From an uncultured Bacteroidales bacterium (lineage in GTDB: Bacteria; Bacteroidota; Bacteroidia; Bacteroidales; Bacteroidaceae): a stretch of DNA of 64,000 nt. How positions within the stretch are numbered: position 1 is the stretch's first letter; each line of letters starts with the position of its first letter. A program made the position numbers and the translations under genes. Positions 45,407 through 57,278 of this stretch are shown piece after piece. The notes beneath the pieces are model-generated. The model was given only the letters and a program-made list of their open reading frames with translations, had not been told where the DNA came from and did not search any database. The stretch covers positions 103,079-167,078 of the forward strand of contig CADCLN010000002.1 of NCBI GenBank assembly GCA_902802265.1, written 5' to 3'.

Positions 45407-46876
45407 ATGACAAATTCTACAGAACAGGGCAGCCGTATGTATTTGCTGTCCATCGTAATGGTTGCTGTGCTTGGCGGTCTGCTCTTCGGCTATGACACGG
45501 CGGTGATTTCAGGAGCAGAAAAGGGTTTGCAGGCTTTCTTCAAGGGTGCTGCCGACTTTGAGTACACCGACTACATGCATGGCTTTACGTCGTCGTCGGC
45601 CCTTATCGGCTGCATCATCGGCTCGGCCCTTTCGGGTGTGTTGGCATCCAATCTGGGACGCAAGCGGTCGCTCATCCTGGCGGGTATTCTCTTCTTTGTT
45701 TCTGCTTTCGGCAGCATGACGCCAGAGTTTCTGATTTTCCCTTACGGACAGCCAACCTACTCGCTGCTCGTGGCGTTCAACATCTACCGCGTCATTGGCG
45801 GCGTGGGCGTGGGTCTGGCTTCGGCCATCTGTCCGATGTACATTGGCGAGGTAGCACCTTCCGGCATCCGTGGTATGCTGGTGAGCTGGAACCAGTTTGC
45901 CATCATCTTCGGTCAGCTGGTGGTCTATTTCGTCAACTTCGTCATTCTGGGCGGTCATGCCAATCCGGTTTACGACGCTGTCGGCAGCATTGTCAATATG
46001 GCAGATGCGCAGTGGACGATAGAGACAGGCTGGCGTTATATGTTCGGTTCGGAAATGGTGCCCGCAGGACTCTTTGCCTTCCTCATTTGCTTCGTTCCTG
46101 AAACGCCGCGCTATCTGGTGATGATTGGTCAGGACCAGAAGGCGCTGGGCATTTTGGGCCGCATCAACGGCACAGCCAAGGCTGCTCAGATTCTGCAGGA
46201 CATCAAGGACACCATCACCGTGAAGACAGAGCGTCTGTTCACTTACGGCTATCTCTGCATCTTTGTCGGCATCATGCTCAGCGTGTTCCAGCAGGCTGTC
46301 GGCATCAACGCCGTGCTCTACTATGCACCTCGCATCTTCAAGGACATGGGCATGGAGAACGAAATGGTGTTCACCGTGTTCATGGGTGTGGTCAACATTT
46401 TGTTTACCCTCGTGGCAGTCTTTACCGTGGAGAAATGGGGACGCAAGCCATTGCTCATCAGCGGTTCCATCGGCATGGCCATTGGTGCCCTGGGTGTGGC
46501 TGTGACATTTGGTCATAGCGGCATGGAGATGTTGACCGCTGTCAGCATCATGGTTTATTCCGCTTCGTTCATGTTCTCGTGGGGACCTATCTGCTGGGTG
46601 CTCATTGCGGAGATATTCCCCAACACCATCCGTGGTGCAGCGGTAGCCATTGCCGTCGCTTTCCAGTGGATATTCAACTTCATCGTCAGCAGTTCCTTCG
46701 TGCCTATGTTCAACATGCACCTTAAGCCAGGCGATGACTTCGGCCATTGGTTCACTTACGGGCTCTACGGACTCATCTGCCTCCTTGCTGCCCTCTTCGT
46801 TTGGCGACTGGTTCCCGAGACTAAGGGCAAGACGCTGGAAGACATGAGCCGCCTGTGGAAGAAAAATATGAATTAA
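45407..46876 (+). CDS. xylE: Xylose:H+ symporter, sugar porter family MFS
   Basis: A 489-residue inner-membrane protein with about 12 membrane segments. It matches XylE closely in GGVGVGLASAICPMYIGEVA and SWNQFAIIFGQLVVYFVNFV. Sugar-porter motifs LGRKRS, GWRYMFGSE, QQAVGINAVLYYAPRIF and PETKGKTLEDM are present. It would import the xylose released by the secreted enzymes. It lies 39 bases after GH115 and 18 bases before the esterase gene, in one operon. Confidence 0.93.
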   Translation: MTNSTEQGSRMYLLSIVMVAVLGGLLFGYDTAVISGAEKGLQAFFKGAADFEYTDYMHGFTSSSALIGCIIGSALSGVLASNLGRKRSLILAGILFFVSAFGSMTPEFLIFPYGQPTYSLLVAFNIYRVIGGVGVGLASAICPMYIGEVAPSGIRGMLVSWNQFAIIFGQLVVYFVNFVILGGHANPVYDAVGSIVNMADAQWTIETGWRYMFGSEMVPAGLFAFLICFVPETPRYLVMIGQDQKALGILGRINGTAKAAQILQDIKDTITVKTERLFTYGYLCIFVGIMLSVFQQAVGINAVLYYAPRIFKDMGMENEMVFTVFMGVVNILFTLVAVFTVEKWGRKPLLISGSIGMAIGALGVAVTFGHSGMEMLTAVSIMVYSASFMFSWGPICWVLIAEIFPNTIRGAAVAIAVAFQWIFNFIVSSSFVPMFNMHLKPGDDFGHWFTYGLYGLICLLAALFVWRLVPETKGKTLEDMSRLWKKNMN

Positions 46877-46894
46877 AATAAAAGGTTCGGGATT

Positions 46895-49800
46895 ATGAAA
46901 AAGATATTATTTGCTTTACTGACATTGTGTTTCTCCGTCGGTATGTATGGTCTGGAGAACATTCAAGTGGGAAACACCACTCGCACCATGATTGTCTATG
47001 CCCCTAAAGGGTTGCCTGCACAGCCAGCTCTCGTCATTGCCCTTCATGGAGCTAACCAGGATGCAGCCTATCTGCAGAGTCTTGCCAAGTGGGAAACCGT
47101 TGCCGACACAGCCAAGTTTGTGGTGGTCTATGCCAACGGCGTGAACAGATACTGGGACATCTCGGGCACGAGCGATTTGTTGTTTATGCAAACCATCATT
47201 GACAATATGCACTCGCGCTATCATATCAATAAAAACCGAGTCTATCTCACAGGATTCTCCATGGGCGGCATGTTTACCTACTATGCTGCCAACAAGATGG
47301 CAGACAAGATTGCGGCCTTCGCCCCTGTCAGCGGATATCCGATGGGTGGTCCCAATGCCTATGCTTCGCGTCCCGTGCCCATTCTCCATACCCATGGAAC
47401 GGCAGACGACGTCTGTGTCTATAGCGGTGTGCAACAGCATATTGATGCCTGGGTGAAATTCAACGGATGTAACGCTACGCCCGAAATCATCAAACCTTAT
47501 CCCAAGTCGAAGCCCAATTCTCCTGCCTCTCTGAAACGTTACAAGGGGGGCAAGAACGGCGTGGAGGTAGCTCTCCTTACGTTGGCAGACAAAGGTCACT
47601 GGTGGTCTATGGACACGGCACAGGCATTGACTTCCGAGGAAATCTGGAACTTCTGCAAACGCTACAGCCTGGGTGCTGCCGAGCCGGAAGTGGAGAGCAT
47701 CGTGCCCGAAAACAAGTCTTTCGACCTTCTGCCTGAACGTGACAACCTGTTCACCGTGACTTTCAGCGAACCCATCGACTGTGCCAAAATCTCTGCCTCC
47801 CTCAAGTCGGATGCCGGCAAGACCATTCCGCTGGAAGTGCAGTCGGAGGGTATGCTTGCCAAGGTCACGTTTGCCTTGCCAGCCAATGCACAGGTTCCCG
47901 ACGGCGAATACACCCTGACCGTTTCCAACGCCGTGAGCAAAGAGGGTGGGGTGCTGAAGTCTGCTACTTTCACCTATGCTTATGGCGTGGAGGAAGTCGG
48001 CGAAGTGATGAATGTCGATACCCTTTACTGCCCCGACTGGTATGCCGAGCGACCCACCGTTGGCGAAGGCATCCCTGCAGGATGGCGTCGTGTCAACACG
48101 AATTCTTCAGGTACAAAAGAAACGACAAACGGTGTTGCAGCCAACTGTACCGGTGTGCGTATGAAATACTTTGAACAAGGTGGCGACTTCGATGCAGGCT
48201 TCTATCTTAGTGCCCGCGACAACCAGACTTGCAACCTCTACTACGGACTGCTCAGCGGTTCTCCCCTCAAACTCGACGCTGGGAAATACCGCATTTCCTT
48301 CAATTCTGTCTATTGGAGCGAAGGTGCACTTTCTGCCAATGCCAGCTATAATTTCAACGTCATGACCACCACGCTCTCTTCTGTTTTCTCGGAAGCCTCC
48401 CTGCTTTCTGCGGGCACCATGAGCGAAAAGACTGACAAGAAGATTACGGGTTCAAAAGCCTATGCCTTCGATTTCACCATCAGCCGATCAGCCAACTATG
48501 TGCTCAATTTTGAAATGTCTGAAGGCTGGAACTCAGTCATCGTCGGCAACATCCTGCTTACGACTGTTCCCTCTTTGGCCGACACTTATAAGGGCACATT
48601 CTATCGCACGTTGCTGGCAGCCCAGCGTGCCGTCAAGGGCTACGAAAGCACACCTCCAGCCAAGGTTCTGCAGCGAGTGATTGAACAATACGCTGACCTC
48701 ACCTCCACTTCTCCCTCAGTCTATACAGCTGCCACCCAGGAACTGGCCGAAGCCCTTGCTACGTTCAACGCAGCCGACAAAGATGGTCGGGAAAGCAGAT
48801 CTGTCAACATACAGGTGAACGGCGAAACACGTTCCTACTGGCTCTATGTTCCTGCAAAGCGCCAGCCCAATGCACCTCTTGTCATTGCCCTTCACGGAGC
48901 AGGCGGTCACAGTACGGACCAGACTCCCAGTTTCAATACCATTGCCGACAGGGAAGGCTTCATCGTGGCATATCCGCAGGGCAAGGACATCTATTTCCCC
49001 GTTTTTGGCGGAACAGTTCCAGGCTGGGATGCTTCTGGCGAAGACAATGCCGATGTTGATTTCATCAAAGCCGTCATCGCTGACATTGCCGACATCTATC
49101 CTGTTGACCACGAGCGCATCTACTGCTGCGGATTCTCCAATGGCGGCATGATGACCTATGCCCTTGCCAATGCGTGCAGCAACCTCTTTGCAGCCTATGC
49201 TTCCATCAGCGGATTCCCGCTCAACGAGTTCCACCTGCGCTATACGAGTTCACGTCCTGTGCCCTTCCTGCACATCCACGGCAAGAACGATGACTTCGTG
49301 AAATATTCCCTCATGCCCGTCATTGTCGATGAAATGGTGGCACGCCTGGGAGCCAACCCCGTGCCTGTGACAACCACCGTCAGCGGCAGATACACCAAGA
49401 GCATCTATGAAGCTACTGAAGGCAGTTTCCCATATACTTACTACGAAATTGACGGCATGGGTCACGAAGCCTACACCGACAAGACGGAAGCTGGCAACTC
49501 TTCGCTGACCATGTGGAATTTCTTCAAGCAGTACACCCTTTCTACCCCTTGCGACACCACCATCAAGTGGCTGCCACGCTTAGAGACAGAAGGCTACACA
49601 CCCAAAGACCACGGCTGGAGCGTCAACGTCAGCAAGGTGTTGCTCCTCTTCGGTCGTGACCAGAAAACCGACAACAACCAGAACGTCTATCATTCCCTGC
49701 AGCTGACCACAGGTTCCTATAAACTCTGCTTCCATGCCGACGGAGACCCCGACAAGGAAGTGACCATCAAACTGCAGAAACTCACGGGTCGCCGTCCTAC

Positions 49801-50110
49801 CGTGCTCAATGCCAGTGTTGTGGCAGGTGGCGACTACGAACTGCCCTTCACGGTTAATGATGGATGGGGCGAATACCGTCTCACCGTCAACCGTCCAGCG
49901 ACTACAGACGTCATCAACATCACAAACCTCGGCATTTACTCCGTGGCAGACACTCCTGCCACAGGTGTTCAGTCGCTGCTTCCTTCAGCTGCCGATGACA
50001 CCCCTGCCGCCATCTATTCACCCACGGGCATTCGTCAGAACCATGTTCAGATGGGTATGAACATTATTCGGACAGCCGATGGCACAGTGAAGAAAATTTT
50101 GGTGAAATGA
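46895..50110 (+). CDS. Secreted protein with two CE1/PHB-depolymerase-like esterase domains
   Basis: A 1071-residue protein with signal peptide to about residue 18. Domain one (about 20-265) has LVIALHGANQDAAYL, nucleophile S122 (LTGFSMGGM) and DKGHWWSMD. A linking Ig-like domain (about 270-365) and a sandwich domain (about 375-560) follow. Domain two (about 635-885) has LVIALHGAGGHSTDQ, nucleophile S748 (CCGFSNGGM) and the His of GMGHEAY. A further sandwich and a short tail (NIIRTADGTVKKILVK) end the protein. Probably acetyl- or feruloyl-xylan esterases. Carrying two such domains with separate binding modules is unusual. Confidence 0.85.
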   Translation: MKKILFALLTLCFSVGMYGLENIQVGNTTRTMIVYAPKGLPAQPALVIALHGANQDAAYLQSLAKWETVADTAKFVVVYANGVNRYWDISGTSDLLFMQTIIDNMHSRYHINKNRVYLTGFSMGGMFTYYAANKMADKIAAFAPVSGYPMGGPNAYASRPVPILHTHGTADDVCVYSGVQQHIDAWVKFNGCNATPEIIKPYPKSKPNSPASLKRYKGGKNGVEVALLTLADKGHWWSMDTAQALTSEEIWNFCKRYSLGAAEPEVESIVPENKSFDLLPERDNLFTVTFSEPIDCAKISASLKSDAGKTIPLEVQSEGMLAKVTFALPANAQVPDGEYTLTVSNAVSKEGGVLKSATFTYAYGVEEVGEVMNVDTLYCPDWYAERPTVGEGIPAGWRRVNTNSSGTKETTNGVAANCTGVRMKYFEQGGDFDAGFYLSARDNQTCNLYYGLLSGSPLKLDAGKYRISFNSVYWSEGALSANASYNFNVMTTTLSSVFSEASLLSAGTMSEKTDKKITGSKAYAFDFTISRSANYVLNFEMSEGWNSVIVGNILLTTVPSLADTYKGTFYRTLLAAQRAVKGYESTPPAKVLQRVIEQYADLTSTSPSVYTAATQELAEALATFNAADKDGRESRSVNIQVNGETRSYWLYVPAKRQPNAPLVIALHGAGGHSTDQTPSFNTIADREGFIVAYPQGKDIYFPVFGGTVPGWDASGEDNADVDFIKAVIADIADIYPVDHERIYCCGFSNGGMMTYALANACSNLFAAYASISGFPLNEFHLRYTSSRPVPFLHIHGKNDDFVKYSLMPVIVDEMVARLGANPVPVTTTVSGRYTKSIYEATEGSFPYTYYEIDGMGHEAYTDKTEAGNSSLTMWNFFKQYTLSTPCDTTIKWLPRLETEGYTPKDHGWSVNVSKVLLLFGRDQKTDNNQNVYHSLQLTTGSYKLCFHADGDPDKEVTIKLQKLTGRRPTVLNASVVAGGDYELPFTVNDGWGEYRLTVNRPATTDVINITNLGIYSVADTPATGVQSLLPSAADDTPAAIYSPTGIRQNHVQMGMNIIRTADGTVKKILVK

Positions 50111-50165
50111 AAATTCAACAGCCACGTTTTTTTACGCGAATAAACTTAACAGATGTAAATAATCC

Positions 50166-53100
50166 ATGAAGAAGATTCTTGTTTCGGCTCTGTTGGCCGC
50201 AGTTCTGACACCAGTTCATGCACAGGACTACACCCTCACCGTGGGCAAAACGGTGACGGAAATCACCTTTTATTCACCGGAAATCGTCCGTGTGACGAAA
50301 TATCAAACCTCCGACCCCCAGGCTAAGTGTGACCCGAAGGTGGTGGTCACCATGTCTCCGCAGACGGTGAACCCCACAAAAAGGGAGGGAGCGAGAATTG
50401 ACACCCTCTTGACAGGTAGCGTCATGGTGACGTGCAACAAGCAGACGGGACTGATCGGATTCTTCCGTCCCGACGGCACGGTGCTTATTAAGGAACGGGC
50501 AAAGGCTGTTTTCACGAAACGGACGTCGCACACCATCGACCCCTACAATGTGTCGCAGTCGTTCCGTCTCTCGCTCGGTGAAGCCATCTACGGCTTCGGA
50601 CAGGTGCAGGACGGCAACCTGAATCACCGCAACAAGAGTTACACACACATGGTGCAGAACAACACGTCGGTGTGGATTCCGTTCTTCCATTCCACACGCG
50701 GTTACGGTCTCTATTGGGACTTGTATGGTCCCTGCGACTTCAGTGACAATGCGTCGGGTGGTGCTACGTTCACGACCGAGGCTGCCCATGCTGTGGACTA
50801 CTATGTGCTGGTTGGTTCGGAAACGGGCGGCGACGATGTGGTCAGGCGTGTGCGCCAACTGACGGGCAAGGCAACGATGGTGCCGCTGTGGACCTTCGGC
50901 TACTTCCAGAGCAAAGAACGCTACAAGAGTGCCATGGAGACGTTGGGCGTGTTGCAAAAATACCGTTCCCTGAATGTGCCCATCGACTGCGTGGTGCAAG
51001 ACTGGCAATACTGGGGCGGCAACAACCAGTGGAATGCCATGGAGTTTCTGAACCCAGAGTTCAGGACCGATTACCCGAAGATGATTGACGGCATCCACAA
51101 GGACGGCGGTCATCTGCTCATCTCCATCTGGGCAAACTTCGGACGCGACACCAAGCAGTTTGCGCACTTCAAGTCGAAGAACCAGCTGATGAAGATGGGG
51201 AATGATATCATGTCAGCCACATGGCCCAACAACGAGGGCGTCGGCATTTACTGTCCCTATCAGAAATCGGCACGCGACTACTACTGGCAGTGTCTCTACG
51301 AAGGTTTGGTCAGCAAGGGGGTGGATGCCTACTGGGTAGATTCTTCGGAGCCAGATCACTACCAAGGAGGTGAGGACTGGGAGCGAACCAACGATTTCAT
51401 CGTATTGAATAAAGACGATGCCGACAATGCCACGCTGAACCCCCATTCATTGGAGAGTCAGCATACATGGCGGTCGCTGCGCAATGTGTTTCCGTTGATG
51501 CACGCCAGCGGTGTGTACGACGGTCACCGTGGTCAGCATTCCGAACTGACTGAAGCCAAACGTGTAATGATCATGACACGTTCAGGTTTCCTCGGTATGC
51601 AGCGTTATGGTGCAGGTACCTGGAGTGGCGACATCACCGCTTCGTGGGAAACCCTGGCCCGTCAGATTCCTGCTGCGCTGAACTATTCTGCCTGTGGCAT
51701 CCCCAGCTGGAACAGCGACATTGGCGGCTTCTTCAACGGCAATTATCAGGGTGCAGGGCAGGACACCTACAACGAATTGTACTGCCGCTGGATTCAGTTT
51801 GGCACCTTCTGCACCATCATGCGTAGCCACGGTTCTGCTGCCGACCGAGCCATCTATCAGTTTGGCAAAGAGGGCGAGAGTTACTACGATGTCATCAACC
51901 GTTACATCCATCTGCGTTATGCCCTCTTGCCCTACATCTACAGCACTGCCCGCAAGGTTACGGGCGATGGCTTCTCCTTCATGCGGGCGATGGGTATAGC
52001 CTATCCTGCTGATGAAGCTACCCACGAGTTGAAAGACCAGTTTATGTTTGGACACGACCTGCTCGTGGCTCCCGTGGTGAAGGAACAGGCTACGCAGCGC
52101 ACAGTCTATCTGCCGAAGGGCGAAGGCTGGACAGACATCTGGAGCGGCAGGCAGTTTGACGGCGGCAGGTGGCTGACACGCGATGTCAATCTGGCCCTGA
52201 TGCCGCTTTTTGTGCGTCAGGGAACCATCATCCCTTGGGGACCAAACGTGCAATACAGCTCTAAGTGCAACTGGGACAAGCTGGAAATCCGCATCTATCC
52301 TGGAGCCGACGGCACCTTCACCCTCTACGAAGACGAGGGCGACAACTACAATTACGAGCAGGGCAAATGCTCCGAAATACCTTTCACATGGAACGATGAC
52401 ACCCGCACGCTGACCATCGGCACACGCAGCGGATCATTTGAAGGGATGCTGGCAAACCGTACCTTCCGCATCGTGCTTGTCAGTGCCGAGGAACGCATGG
52501 GGCTGGGCATTCGGCAGTCGCAGCGTTTCAGCAAAGAGGTGGACTACGACGGCAAGGAGGTGTCTGTGCAGATTGACAACGAAAACCCGCAGGCAGAGGA
52601 ATCCCTGAACACCGTCACCGCCATTCAAGCTACACCCGCCAACGTAAAACTCTTCTTGGGACAGTCCAGCACGTTTACCGTCAAAGCAAAACTTGCCGAC
52701 GGAACGATGCAATTTGTCACCCTCGATGCCGTTTGCGAAAGCAGCGACCCCACCGTGGCAACCGCTCGCGACGGCATTATCTATGCAGGCACACAGCAGG
52801 GACATGCCGACATCAGCGTCACCTATACCGACGGTTTTGGTACTGAGCATCACACCGTCATTGGCGTGAACACCACCATCCCCACCAACCTCTATACCTG
52901 GAAGGCTTACGACTGGTATCGCAACCGTGTGGCAGACCGTCTCGCCGCATCCGACATCCAATACAGCAGCAAAGACAACACCGTTACCATCACCAAGACG
53001 GGTGCGCAGAACATAGCCCTACGTTACAAGGAACAGAAATACATGGAGCCAGGGATGAAATACCTTGTGGCTGTGGCAACCGATGTGTCTAAGACCAAGA

Positions 53101-53486
53101 CCGACTCGCAGCTGTGGTACATCAATGGCACGTGGGTGAACATCGTCAATCCTGCCGATGTGCGAACCCTTACCGACGGACGCATCATGGTTGCCTGGAC
53201 CATCGACGAAAACAAAGGCTATGCACTGACGGGCGAAACAGTATTCGGACTGACCTCCACCGACAGCCATGGTCGTTCCGTCATCAGTTATGTGGGCTTC
53301 ACTTCCGACCTGAATGCACTTCAGCGGGAGTTCAACGCGGTGACAACCGAATTGTCTGCCCCCGAAGCTCGTCTCGTCAAAGGCACAACCATCTATGCGC
53401 TCGACGGAACGCAGCGCAGCCGACTCGCCCACGGCGTGAACATCGTAGTGGACGGCGGCAAGGCTGTGAAAGTTTATCAGAAATAA
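50166..53486 (+). CDS. GH31 enzyme, probable alpha-xylosidase, with C-terminal Ig-like region and sorting-like tail
   Basis: A 1106-residue protein with signal peptide to about residue 19 (TPVHAQ). The GH31 core has the nucleophile D392 in YWVDSSEPD and acid/base D489 in [12 protein letters not shown]-terminal sheets, an Ig-like domain ([20 protein letters not shown]) and the tail [17 protein letters not shown] follow. In Bacteroidetes hemicellulose clusters, GH31 enzymes of this kind remove alpha-xylose; alpha-glucosidase is the main alternative. It begins 56 bases after the esterase gene. Confidence 0.9.
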   Translation: MKKILVSALLAAVLTPVHAQDYTLTVGKTVTEITFYSPEIVRVTKYQTSDPQAKCDPKVVVTMSPQTVNPTKREGARIDTLLTGSVMVTCNKQTGLIGFFRPDGTVLIKERAKAVFTKRTSHTIDPYNVSQSFRLSLGEAIYGFGQVQDGNLNHRNKSYTHMVQNNTSVWIPFFHSTRGYGLYWDLYGPCDFSDNASGGATFTTEAAHAVDYYVLVGSETGGDDVVRRVRQLTGKATMVPLWTFGYFQSKERYKSAMETLGVLQKYRSLNVPIDCVVQDWQYWGGNNQWNAMEFLNPEFRTDYPKMIDGIHKDGGHLLISIWANFGRDTKQFAHFKSKNQLMKMGNDIMSATWPNNEGVGIYCPYQKSARDYYWQCLYEGLVSKGVDAYWVDSSEPDHYQGGEDWERTNDFIVLNKDDADNATLNPHSLESQHTWRSLRNVFPLMHASGVYDGHRGQHSELTEAKRVMIMTRSGFLGMQRYGAGTWSGDITASWETLARQIPAALNYSACGIPSWNSDIGGFFNGNYQGAGQDTYNELYCRWIQFGTFCTIMRSHGSAADRAIYQFGKEGESYYDVINRYIHLRYALLPYIYSTARKVTGDGFSFMRAMGIAYPADEATHELKDQFMFGHDLLVAPVVKEQATQRTVYLPKGEGWTDIWSGRQFDGGRWLTRDVNLALMPLFVRQGTIIPWGPNVQYSSKCNWDKLEIRIYPGADGTFTLYEDEGDNYNYEQGKCSEIPFTWNDDTRTLTIGTRSGSFEGMLANRTFRIVLVSAEERMGLGIRQSQRFSKEVDYDGKEVSVQIDNENPQAEESLNTVTAIQATPANVKLFLGQSSTFTVKAKLADGTMQFVTLDAVCESSDPTVATARDGIIYAGTQQGHADISVTYTDGFGTEHHTVIGVNTTIPTNLYTWKAYDWYRNRVADRLAASDIQYSSKDNTVTITKTGAQNIALRYKEQKYMEPGMKYLVAVATDVSKTKTDSQLWYINGTWVNIVNPADVRTLTDGRIMVAWTIDENKGYALTGETVFGLTSTDSHGRSVISYVGFTSDLNALQREFNAVTTELSAPEARLVKGTTIYALDGTQRSRLAHGVNIVVDGGKAVKVYQK

Positions 53487-53489
53487 TAA

Positions 53490-53510
53490 ATTCTTCATTC
53501 TTCATTCTTC
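53490..53510 (+). repeat. ATTCTTC heptamer x3
   Basis: Three tandem copies followed by ATTTTTTT, between the GH31 and GH95 genes and immediately before the GH95 start. Same family as the coding repeat at 22703. Confidence 0.8.
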
Positions 53511-53521
53511 ATTTTTTTAAC

Positions 53522-55921
53522 ATGAAACGACAAGCATTTTTATTCATCCTCTCCCTCTTCGGTTTGTTCAGAACAGCCGATGCCGCCACGAAAACCGACA
53601 ACGACCAGTGCCTTTGGTACGACCGTCCTGCCTCCTGCTGGCTCGAAGCCCTGCCCCTGGGAAACTCCCGCATGGGAGCCATGGTCTATGGAGGTACCGA
53701 CAGCGAAGAAATCCAGCTGAACGAAGAAACCTTTTGGAGCGGTGGTCCGCACAACAACAACAGCCAGACTTCGCTGCAATACCTCACCGAAGTGCGCAGC
53801 CTTATTTTCGACGGAAAAGAGAAAGAGGCTGAAAACCTGATTAACCGCGAATTTGTGAAAGGTCCACACGGCATGAGATTCCTCCCTGCGGGCAGCCTCT
53901 GCCTCCAGTTCGGTCATGCCCAGCCTACCGACTATCGCCGCGAACTGGATTTGCAGACAGCAACAAACACCACGTCCTATATATATAACAATGTGAAATA
54001 CACCCGCCGTGTCATTGCTTCCCTGCCCGATGGACTGGTGCTTGTAAACATCAAAGCCAGCAAGAAGGGTGCACTCAGTTTCCAGCTTTCCTACAAAAGC
54101 CAGCTGCCTTTCACGGTAAAGACGGCAAGCCCGTCCTCGCTCATTGCCACCATCGAGGGAGTTGACCAGGAAGGCATCAAGGCAGCCCTCACCGCTCAAT
54201 GCCGTACCGACATCAAGGCCGACGGCAAAATCACCGCCAGTGGCGAAACACTCTATGTGGAGAATGCCACCGAAGTCACGCTTTACGTCTCCGCCGCCAC
54301 CAACTTCGTCAACTACCACGACGTCAGTGGCGATGCCAATCAGAAGAATCAGCAAATCCTCTCCGCCGCCGAAACCATGAACTTTGCCCAGCTCATGAAA
54401 CGCCACGTGGCAAAATACCAGGCACAGTACGGCCGTGTGCATCTCACCATGCAAAGCCCGAACCCCGCTTCCACCCCCTCGGCAGGTGCCCTTCTTCCCA
54501 CCGACCAGCGCCTCGACAAATTCTATGGATCCACCGACCTCGGCATGGTGACACTCCTTTTCAACTACGGCCGCTACCTGCTTATCTCCAGCTCACAGCC
54601 AGGCGGACAGCCTGCCAACCTGCAGGGCGTGTGGAACGACAAGCGCAACGCACCGTGGGATAGCAAATACACCATCAACATCAATGCCGAAATGAACTAC
54701 TGGCCAGCCGAAGTGTGCAACCTCTCCGAAACTGCCGAACCGCTCTTCTCCATGATTCGCGACCTCAGCGTAACAGGTGCAGAGACTGCTCGCAAAATGT
54801 ACGGTTGCCGTGGCTGGATGGCACACCACAACACCGACATCTGGCGCATTGCCGGTCCTGTCGATGGAGCCCCCTGGGGTATGTTCCCCAATGGCGGAGC
54901 CTGGCTTGCCACACACCTGTGGGAACACTACCTCTTCACCCTCGACAAAGACTTCCTGCGCCAATACTACCCCATCCTGAAGGGGGCTGCCGACTTCTAT
55001 CTGGACTACTTCGTGGAGCACGACGGCCAACTCCTGGTCGTTCCCTCCGTCTCTCCCGAACATGGTGGCAGAGGCAAGCAGACACCCGTCACGGCAGGCT
55101 GCACCATGGACAACCAGATAGCCCGCGATGCACTCACCCAAGCCCTCCATGCCGCCCAGGTGCTCGCTGTCGATACCGACTACCAGCAGAAACTCTCTCG
55201 CGCCATCGCCAAGCTGCCACCGATGCAGGTAGGGCAGTACGGCCAACTGCAGGAGTGGCGTGAAGACCTCGACGATCCCAAGGACGAACACCGCCACATC
55301 AGCCACCTCTACGGACTGCATCCCTCCAACCAAATTTCCCCCTACCGCACACCCGAACTATGGCAAGCTGCAGGCGTTACACTCCGTCAGCGCGGCGACC
55401 AGGCCACAGGCTGGAGCTTAGGTTGGAAAACCAACTTCTGGGCACGTATGCTTGACGGCAACCACGCCTACCGAATCATACAGAACATGCTCCGCCTGCT
55501 GCCCAACGAAGGGCGTGAGCGTGAATATCCCAACGGGCGCACCTTCCCCAATCTCTTTGACGCACATCCCCCCTTCCAGATTGACGGCAACTTCGGCGTG
55601 ACGGCAGGTATCTGCGAAATGCTCCTTCAGAGTCACGACGGAGCCGTCCATCTCCTGCCTGCCCTGCCCGATGCCTGGTCTGCAGGCGCCGTCAGCGGAC
55701 TGAAAGCCCGTGGAGGCTACGAAGTCAGCATCCAGTGGAGCGACGGAAAACTCCGTGCAGCCACCATCACCCCACAGGCCGACGGCACCCTGCGTCTGCG
55801 CAGCCACACGCCGCTTACCGCCCCTGGGCTCAAACAAGTGGCCACCCACACCGCCGGAACTGTGACCGACTACGAAGTCCCTGTGAAAGCAGGTCAGCCC
55901 ATCACCGTGAAGGGGCAGTAA
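53522..55921 (+). CDS. GH95 enzyme (alpha-L-fucosidase/alpha-galactosidase type), secreted
   Basis: A 799-residue protein with signal peptide [22 protein letters not shown]95 features: [72 protein letters not shown], and [18 protein letters not shown]. The family cleaves terminal L-fucose, or L- or D-galactose in some xylan-cluster members; the sugar cannot be decided here. The start is set by the signal peptide; the frame is open further upstream only over the GH31 gene in another phase. Confidence 0.93.
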   Translation: MKRQAFLFILSLFGLFRTADAATKTDNDQCLWYDRPASCWLEALPLGNSRMGAMVYGGTDSEEIQLNEETFWSGGPHNNNSQTSLQYLTEVRSLIFDGKEKEAENLINREFVKGPHGMRFLPAGSLCLQFGHAQPTDYRRELDLQTATNTTSYIYNNVKYTRRVIASLPDGLVLVNIKASKKGALSFQLSYKSQLPFTVKTASPSSLIATIEGVDQEGIKAALTAQCRTDIKADGKITASGETLYVENATEVTLYVSAATNFVNYHDVSGDANQKNQQILSAAETMNFAQLMKRHVAKYQAQYGRVHLTMQSPNPASTPSAGALLPTDQRLDKFYGSTDLGMVTLLFNYGRYLLISSSQPGGQPANLQGVWNDKRNAPWDSKYTININAEMNYWPAEVCNLSETAEPLFSMIRDLSVTGAETARKMYGCRGWMAHHNTDIWRIAGPVDGAPWGMFPNGGAWLATHLWEHYLFTLDKDFLRQYYPILKGAADFYLDYFVEHDGQLLVVPSVSPEHGGRGKQTPVTAGCTMDNQIARDALTQALHAAQVLAVDTDYQQKLSRAIAKLPPMQVGQYGQLQEWREDLDDPKDEHRHISHLYGLHPSNQISPYRTPELWQAAGVTLRQRGDQATGWSLGWKTNFWARMLDGNHAYRIIQNMLRLLPNEGREREYPNGRTFPNLFDAHPPFQIDGNFGVTAGICEMLLQSHDGAVHLLPALPDAWSAGAVSGLKARGGYEVSIQWSDGKLRAATITPQADGTLRLRSHTPLTAPGLKQVATHTAGTVTDYEVPVKAGQPITVKGQ

Positions 55922-56067
55922 AAACCGTCCCTTGTTCCCTCATGACTGAACGGGGGGACAGGCAAAAGCCCGTATCCCCACGCCTTCATGTAGTCAACCG
56001 TACAGTTATGATGATGAAGGCTTATAGTTATATTCAAAGAGAAACAATGAAGTCATAGAAAATAATC

Positions 56068-56766
56068 ATGGCACAGATACGTTTCCATAGACATTTCGAG
56101 ACCCCTGGACGACTGCTTTACTGGATTATCATCGCCTACATCATCCTCGGCTGGTTCTTCCCAGTGATTGGCCTATTGGCATTTATCTGCATGATTGGTC
56201 CTGTAATGACCAGCATTTGGAAAGGGCGCTGGTGGTGCGGACACGTATGTCCTCGCGGCAACATGTACGACCGTCTGCTGTCCAAATACTCACCCCATCG
56301 TCCGATTCCCAAGTTCGTGCGTACCTTCGGTTTCCGACTGTTCATGGTGTTCTTCATCTTCACTATGTTCGGCATTCAGCTGAGTTTTGTGCCTTGGAGC
56401 GAAGGAGGACTCCCCATGTGGGCAGGCATTGGCAAAGTTTTCTGGACGATTATCGTCATGACCACCATCGTGGGTGTCGCGCTTTCTTTCATCTATGCAC
56501 CACGTACCTGGTGCTCGTTCTGTCCAATGGGAACCATCTCTAATTGGGTTGCCCCGAAGCATACTCCACTGCCCAGGGCATTTACAAATATCCATGTATC
56601 GAGTGCCTGCCAGATGAAATGCAAGCAGTGCGCGCGCGTCTGCCCTATGCAGCTCACGCCTTACGATTCTCGCGGTGAGACTGTAGGCTATCTGCATCCA
56701 GACTGTCTGAAATGCGGTAAGTGCGTATTGGCCTGTCCTACGAAGATAATGACCCTCAAGCATTAA
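56068..56766 (+). CDS. NapH-like membrane ferredoxin, 4Fe-4S
   Basis: A 232-residue membrane protein with about four hydrophobic segments. CGHVCPRGNMYDRLL and CSFCPMG are the paired CxxxCP/CxxCP motifs of NapH-type proteins, and two ferredoxin-type clusters follow (CQMKCKQCARVCP and CLKCGKCVLACP). It could pass electrons from the quinol pool to a redox partner. No nitrate reductase or other partner is encoded nearby. It is followed four bases later by a DUF4112 gene, so the two form a small unit of their own. Confidence 0.85.
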   Translation: MAQIRFHRHFETPGRLLYWIIIAYIILGWFFPVIGLLAFICMIGPVMTSIWKGRWWCGHVCPRGNMYDRLLSKYSPHRPIPKFVRTFGFRLFMVFFIFTMFGIQLSFVPWSEGGLPMWAGIGKVFWTIIVMTTIVGVALSFIYAPRTWCSFCPMGTISNWVAPKHTPLPRAFTNIHVSSACQMKCKQCARVCPMQLTPYDSRGETVGYLHPDCLKCGKCVLACPTKIMTLKH

Positions 56767-56769
56767 GTA

Positions 56770-57261
56770 ATGAACAAGGACGAAAAGCGGGAACTGCGGC
56801 GCAAGCGGTTGATGGGTAATAAAGTCTATCAAACGATGAATGTGCTGACGCGCTACATGGATCGATATTATCTCGATGCACTCATTGGCTTCATTCCTGG
56901 TTGGGGTGATGCCATAGCCTTGCTCAGCGTCGTGCCGTTTGTCTATTTCTCGTCAAAAGTCATCAAGAGCATTCCTCTGACGTTGGCCATCCTGAATAAT
57001 GCCCTTCGTGACGTACTGATGGGCATGATACCATTCTTCGTTGGCGACGTTATCGACTTTTTCCATCGTGCCCACATTCAGAACATGCAAATGATTCAGG
57101 GTTTCGTTGATGGCGATGAGGCCGTCATCAAGCAGGTAAACACAAGAGCCTGGCAGTCAGCCATTGTCCTTGTTGTCCTTTTGCTTCTCATAGCACTGAT
57201 GGTATGGGCACTCGTCCGCTTTGGCAGTTACCTATATTCATTGGTAACATCCATGTTCTGA
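56770..57261 (+). CDS. DUF4112 family membrane protein
   Basis: A 163-residue protein with a basic N-terminus (MNKDEKRELRRKRLMGNKVY), the DUF4112 core (LDALIGFIPGWGDAIALLSV and MGMIPFFVGDVIDFFHRAH) and a C-terminal membrane helix (LVVLLLLIALMVWALVRFG). The function of the family is not known. Its end faces the end of the next gene, on the other strand, 17 bases away. Confidence 0.88.
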   Translation: MNKDEKRELRRKRLMGNKVYQTMNVLTRYMDRYYLDALIGFIPGWGDAIALLSVVPFVYFSSKVIKSIPLTLAILNNALRDVLMGMIPFFVGDVIDFFHRAHIQNMQMIQGFVDGDEAVIKQVNTRAWQSAIVLVVLLLLIALMVWALVRFGSYLYSLVTSMF

Positions 57262-57278
57262 ACCCACTCTTCTTTCGT

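Noticed and set aside
53114-53521. Upstream extension of the GH95 frame
   Set aside because: It overlaps the end of the GH31 gene in another phase; the signal peptide sets the start at 53522.
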